7,147 bases of DNA from CAG-791 sp002394525 (lineage in GTDB: Bacteria > Bacillota > Clostridia > Lachnospirales > Lachnospiraceae), in NCBI GenBank assembly GCA_946536955.1, contig CAMNFJ010000138.1, positions 1-7,147 on the forward strand, in the 5' to 3' direction. Shown piece by piece: positions 4,082-7,147 of this stretch. How positions within the stretch are numbered: position 1 is the stretch's first letter; every line of letters starts with the position of its first letter. Below the pieces are notes generated by a model, which saw nothing but the letters and a program-made list of their open reading frames with translations, ran no database searches and was not told where the DNA came from. Position numbers and translations under genes: made by a program.

Positions 4082-6145
4082 TCACTCCAGGGTATAGATC
4101 CGCAGACCGTCAAATTTTTTGACAAGCTTCAGCATGCTGTTGAAGGGCTCATAGTCCTTTTTCTTCTCCTCCTCCGGAAGCATATTATAGTGGGCGCGGA
4201 TCTCTTCCTCAGAGGGCTTTCCGTCCATCGCCAGCCTGTGCATGCGCAGCCTCTCCCGCAGGGCGCTGCGGGCGGTCTTTTCATCGCCGTACAGAGCGAC
4301 CTCTTCCGGTCTGAGAGCTGCCGTTTCATAGAGATCCCCCTGTTTCCAGCCCATTTCACTGTGTTCCCGGACCCAGCGCTCGTGTTCCATCGGCGCAAAG
4401 ACCTCGATCTGCTCCTCCGAGAACTCCGTGATCATGTCATAGTCCACAGGCCGGTCTGTGTAGAAACAACCCAGCGCGTCCAGGTATCCGGCAAAGCTCT
4501 TGGCCTGATTGATATTGGAGATCTGGTACTCGAGGGAGAGCTCCTCGAACTCCTTCTCCAGCTCCTCCGTGGGAATGGTCTCCTCCTCTCCCTGATAGTC
4601 GTAGCGGGCGTTGAGAGCGACCGCAAAATCATACAAGTGCAGGAAATTGCTGGCGGAGAGATAGGTGTGCTTGCTCTTGCGGTCGACCTCTGCGATACTC
4701 GGCACCACCGTCAGCGGAATATCCGCCGTGTCGACGATCTTCTCGATGTCGCCCGTGAACCGCTCCTCTTTTTCCGCCATATCCGAGTAGGCCTTGAGCC
4801 TGGGGGCATCCCCTGCCTCGCCGTTCTTCTCCCAGGCCCTGTAGGATAGCTTGAAGGCATCGATCTTGTCCTGCTCGTCCTGATCATAATAGTAGATGGC
4901 CCGGATGGAATTATTTGAAAAATCGAAGGAGGCCGCCATGGGATGCAGCTCGGTCCTGGAATTCCTGCCGTAGGCGATGCGGTCCCAGCACTGCAGCTCA
5001 TCGCAGAGCATCAGCATGTAGGCGAGAGGGTGGACCTCCATCCGCAGGGGCTCCTTGTGTTTCTCCTTGTCCTTGTAAAAAGAGATCGCGAACTTGAAGA
5101 GACTGTTGTGCAGAAGGATCGCCGTCAGAGCATCCACATGCTTTTCGTTCACCTGATCGATCCCGAGAGAATTCACGATCTCCCGGTAGAGCCTCGCCGA
5201 ACTGAAATAGGCATGATCCATGAAATATCCGAAGCCGTCCGGGTTGATCGGCTTGTCGTGGATCTTCTCCAGCATATATGCCTCATCAAAACCATAGGCC
5301 TCCCCCAGCTTGTCCGTGATCCCGAAGGCGAACAGGTCTTCGGTCGAGGCAAAGGTTCTGCCGTAGAGCTCCTCAAAGTGCTTCTTCGCCTCGTCCCCCA
5401 GCGCCGTGATCACATCCACATCGCGGTAGGCGAGATAGAGGCTTCCCTTCCCGCGGTCACTCCCGGCGACCTCATAATAGGACATGACCTGCTCGAAGGG
5501 CAGCTCAAAGGGATATCCAATGTCATGGAAGAGCGATGTCAGCCCCCAGTACTCGAGGAAGCAGCAGGCGGCCGCATGGTCCTCCTCCCGGTTTTTCTCC
5601 GACAAATCAAACCCGTAAAAGGCCTTGAATTTCTCCCTGAAGGCCCTGTTCGTCTCATAGATGGCCAGTCCCAGCGCAAAGACATAGACAGAGTGGGAAT
5701 AATGATCGCGGTGCTTCATCAGGAGTGAGCTGCCGTTGGACTCATATTCCGAAAGCAGTTCCACCATCTTCTTGGACTTGCCGTAGTGGCCGAAAAAGAT
5801 CTCCAGATAACAGTAATAGATCGTATAGGCATCCTCCGCCACACCGGAATCGATGAACTTTTCCAGCTCCCGCTCCAGACACAGGCGGTTGACATCCATC
5901 TGCATATTATAGGGAATCTGCCCCTTTCTCAGACTGGTTCCCGTGTATTTTCCGGTCTCCATTTCCTGGTCCGCTGCGGGGTCAAAACAGAGTCCCTCGC
6001 ACCGGTCATGAAGAAAGCGCAGCGAGGCGGACTTCAGGTCATTTTTCTTCCCCGTGGAATGCAGGGCCGGCTGCGCAGGCCCTGCATGTCCTCCAAATCT
6101 GGCGCAATTGGCCTTGCGCATGTTCCCGATCGCCGAATAAGACAT
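4082..6145 (-). CDS. HD-domain phosphohydrolase-like protein with C-terminal RyR domain
   Basis: The 687-residue protein has a poorly conserved N-terminus, then a metal-binding HD core. Candidate ligands are H145/H148/H151 in KHRDHYSHS, the His-Asp pair H207-D208 in SLFHDIGYPFE, H311 in MDHAYF, H346 in ILLHNS and D382 in MLCDELQCWDR. HD enzymes hydrolyse phosphodiester or phosphate bonds in nucleotides, cyclic dinucleotides or RNA; the substrate here cannot be told. Residues about 583-687 (FAPMEHERWVREHSEMGW, then HYNMLPEEEKKKDYEPFN and LRIYTLE) match the RyR repeat, proposed in bacteria to bind nucleotide-type ligands in conflict systems. ATG 6145 is chosen since AGGAG lies six bases before it; TTG 6151 would abut that site. 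The gene follows the upstream one by 54 bases and is coupled to the SLATT gene. A signal-gated or signal-degrading partner of the membrane effector is a reasonable inference. Confidence 0.8.
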   Translation of the reverse strand: MSYSAIGNMRKANCARFGGHAGPAQPALHSTGKKNDLKSASLRFLHDRCEGLCFDPAADQEMETGKYTGTSLRKGQIPYNMQMDVNRLCLERELEKFIDSGVAEDAYTIYYCYLEIFFGHYGKSKKMVELLSEYESNGSSLLMKHRDHYSHSVYVFALGLAIYETNRAFREKFKAFYGFDLSEKNREEDHAAACCFLEYWGLTSLFHDIGYPFELPFEQVMSYYEVAGSDRGKGSLYLAYRDVDVITALGDEAKKHFEELYGRTFASTEDLFAFGITDKLGEAYGFDEAYMLEKIHDKPINPDGFGYFMDHAYFSSARLYREIVNSLGIDQVNEKHVDALTAILLHNSLFKFAISFYKDKEKHKEPLRMEVHPLAYMLMLCDELQCWDRIAYGRNSRTELHPMAASFDFSNNSIRAIYYYDQDEQDKIDAFKLSYRAWEKNGEAGDAPRLKAYSDMAEKEERFTGDIEKIVDTADIPLTVVPSIAEVDRKSKHTYLSASNFLHLYDFAVALNARYDYQGEEETIPTEELEKEFEELSLEYQISNINQAKSFAGYLDALGCFYTDRPVDYDMITEFSEEQIEVFAPMEHERWVREHSEMGWKQGDLYETAALRPEEVALYGDEKTARSALRERLRMHRLAMDGKPSEEEIRAHYNMLPEEEKKKDYEPFNSMLKLVKKFDGLRIYTLE

Positions 6146-6151
6146 ATCCAA

Positions 6152-6156
6152 CTCCT
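6152..6156 (-). promoter_or_regulatory. Ribosome binding site fixing the HD-RyR start
   Basis: Minus-strand AGGAG (within GAAAGGAGTTGG) lies six bases before ATG 6145. The in-frame TTG at 6151 has no spacing to it and is rejected as the start. Confidence 0.75.
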
Positions 6157-6199
6157 TTCAGTGACTTCATTGCCACAAATGCGCACATTCCCCTGACCC

Positions 6200-7147
6200 T
6201 CACAAAGCGGAGCAGAGTCCGCACCGGTCTGCCAGCCCCAGGAAATAACCGTGCTGGCTGTCACTCCCGTCTCCGGCCCGGACAGTTTCCCGTATCCATT
6301 CCCTGGTAAGATCGTTTCCCATGGCGCGGCCGGAACACAGAACGGCAATGACTGCGTCCGCCTCATCCGTGATCATTCTGCGGTCCATCTGCTTCAGGAT
6401 CTCATAAATATTGTAAGTAAAAGGATCCATAAGACGGTATTTCCTGCTCCTGGAGACCCTTCCATACCGTTCCTCATAGACCATCATGATATAGGCGTCA
6501 AAGATCGACCTGATTTTTCCTGCTCTTTCCTCCTCACTGCTCCACGAGCTGTCACCGCAGGGTTTTAACAGTTTTTCCGTGCGGTCACTCAGATTATGGT
6601 AAGGTTTGCGCTCTGTCTGACCTTCTGCCCATTCATCCAGCTCCTCATCCGGCACTTCCTGCAACCCGGCGAGCCATTCCCCCGCCTCAAAGGCAAAAGG
6701 CCCCTCTTTTTCTATCATCTGTCTGCAGAATTCCTCTATATCCTCCCGCAGCACGTCACTTTTAAGCCCGCACCAGTACGTGTAGCTGTTATCGTCAGTG
6801 CGGTCCCCCCAGCTGTAGCCGGTCAGACGGCAAAAGGCAAATCTTCCGGTCACATCATCTCTAAATGCCGCTTTCTTCAATACTTCACTGTCATTTTCCC
6901 TCGCAGCCTGTTCCCTGATCACACAGTACCTGCTCCAGTCCTCATCCGGACCGGCCCCGTCTGCCGGACCGGGAAATGTCTCCCCGATCCTGTACCTTCG
7001 CCTGAACTTTGGCATCCACCACCCCCGGCCATGGATCGCTATATACTCGATCAGCTGCCTGTCCAGTCTACGGTCAAGCCCTGTACAATCTGACAAATAC
7101 AGGTCCCCCGATCTCAGTCTGTCCCAGTCATCACTGAACACGTTAAA
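6200..7147 (-). CDS. Hypothetical protein, unrecognised family (5' end probably outside window)
   Basis: The frame is open to the right edge, giving 315 visible residues. A GTG at 7141 could be a start, but only six bases precede it here and no ribosome binding site is visible, so the gene is treated as incomplete. I do not recognise the family. It is soluble, without signal peptide or membrane segments, and rich in Asp, Glu, Arg and aromatics. Notable motifs are YIAIHGRGWWMPKF, GRFAFCRLTGYSWG and FDAYIMMVYEERYG. It ends ...GYFLGLADRCGLCSAL with two close cysteines. It is the most upstream visible member of the minus-strand cluster, 54 bases before the HD-RyR gene, and probably in the same operon. 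A role in the same system is suggested by position only. Confidence 0.7.
   Translation of the reverse strand, partial: FNVFSDDWDRLRSGDLYLSDCTGLDRRLDRQLIEYIAIHGRGWWMPKFRRRYRIGETFPGPADGAGPDEDWSRYCVIREQAARENDSEVLKKAAFRDDVTGRFAFCRLTGYSWGDRTDDNSYTYWCGLKSDVLREDIEEFCRQMIEKEGPFAFEAGEWLAGLQEVPDEELDEWAEGQTERKPYHNLSDRTEKLLKPCGDSSWSSEEERAGKIRSIFDAYIMMVYEERYGRVSRSRKYRLMDPFTYNIYEILKQMDRRMITDEADAVIAVLCSGRAMGNDLTREWIRETVRAGDGSDSQHGYFLGLADRCGLCSAL

Noticed and set aside
2847..4097. Long plus-strand open frame of 416 codons
   Set aside because: It starts inside the tRNA-like RNA and then runs antisense to the SLATT gene. Its translation is low-complexity, Gln/Pro-rich shadow sequence, whereas the minus strand has TM segments, a ribosome binding site and coupling.
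4943..5728. Plus-strand open frame of 261 codons
   Set aside because: It is antisense to the HD core, whose catalytic motifs are clear on the minus strand.
1..7147. CRISPR array, insertion sequence, transposase or integrase attachment site
   Set aside because: No regularly spaced repeats, transposase motifs or terminal inverted repeats were seen; the tRNA-like sequence alone is not evidence of an attachment site.

Overview
The window holds a compact accessory locus from what looks like a GC-rich Firmicute, probably a clostridium. The lineage is inferred from strong AGGAGG-type ribosome binding sites, AT-rich sigma-A-type promoters and a rho-independent terminator; no taxonomic marker gene is present. 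All protein genes lie on the minus strand. In transcription order (right to left) they are: an unrecognised protein that runs off the right edge (6200-7147); an HD-domain protein with a C-terminal RyR-like domain (4082-6145); a SLATT-like membrane protein (3057-4073); a non-coding RNA region (2425-3056); a bacterial Ro60/TROVE protein (745-2424); and a DUF4062-type protein that runs off the left edge (1-673).

The RNA region is the centre of interest. Directly upstream of the Ro60 gene, on the same strand, is a YrlA-type Y RNA (2576-2708). It has the T arm, capped acceptor-like hairpin and D arm in circularly permuted order, closed by a terminal stem whose GUCCGAAG element resembles animal Y RNAs. 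Starting about 95 bases away and transcribed in the opposite direction is a second RNA (2804-2987). It has a near-consensus promoter, a long helix joining its ends, a T6 terminator tail, the same GAAGCGGAG ... CAG ... TACTTC block at its 5' side, and a tRNA-like domain in normal order. That domain has a D arm, an anticodon arm with a GAU loop triplet, a very long variable arm and a T arm, but no true acceptor stem. I read it as a second, differently wired Y RNA and probable Ro60 ligand.

The protein set suggests an RNA-linked conflict or stress system. Ro60 and Y RNA act in RNA quality control. HD, RyR and SLATT domains recur in nucleotide-signal-dependent defence loci. DUF4062 usually precedes a NACHT-type STAND ATPase. 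TROVE beside DUF4062 mirrors the order of these domains within the animal vault/telomerase protein TEP1. In addition, the Ro60 reading frame stays open for 24 codons after its UAG stop and ends in a TGA that overlaps the ATG of the next gene, so the UAG may be a recent nonsense mutation or a read-through stop. The joint function of these genes is inference.
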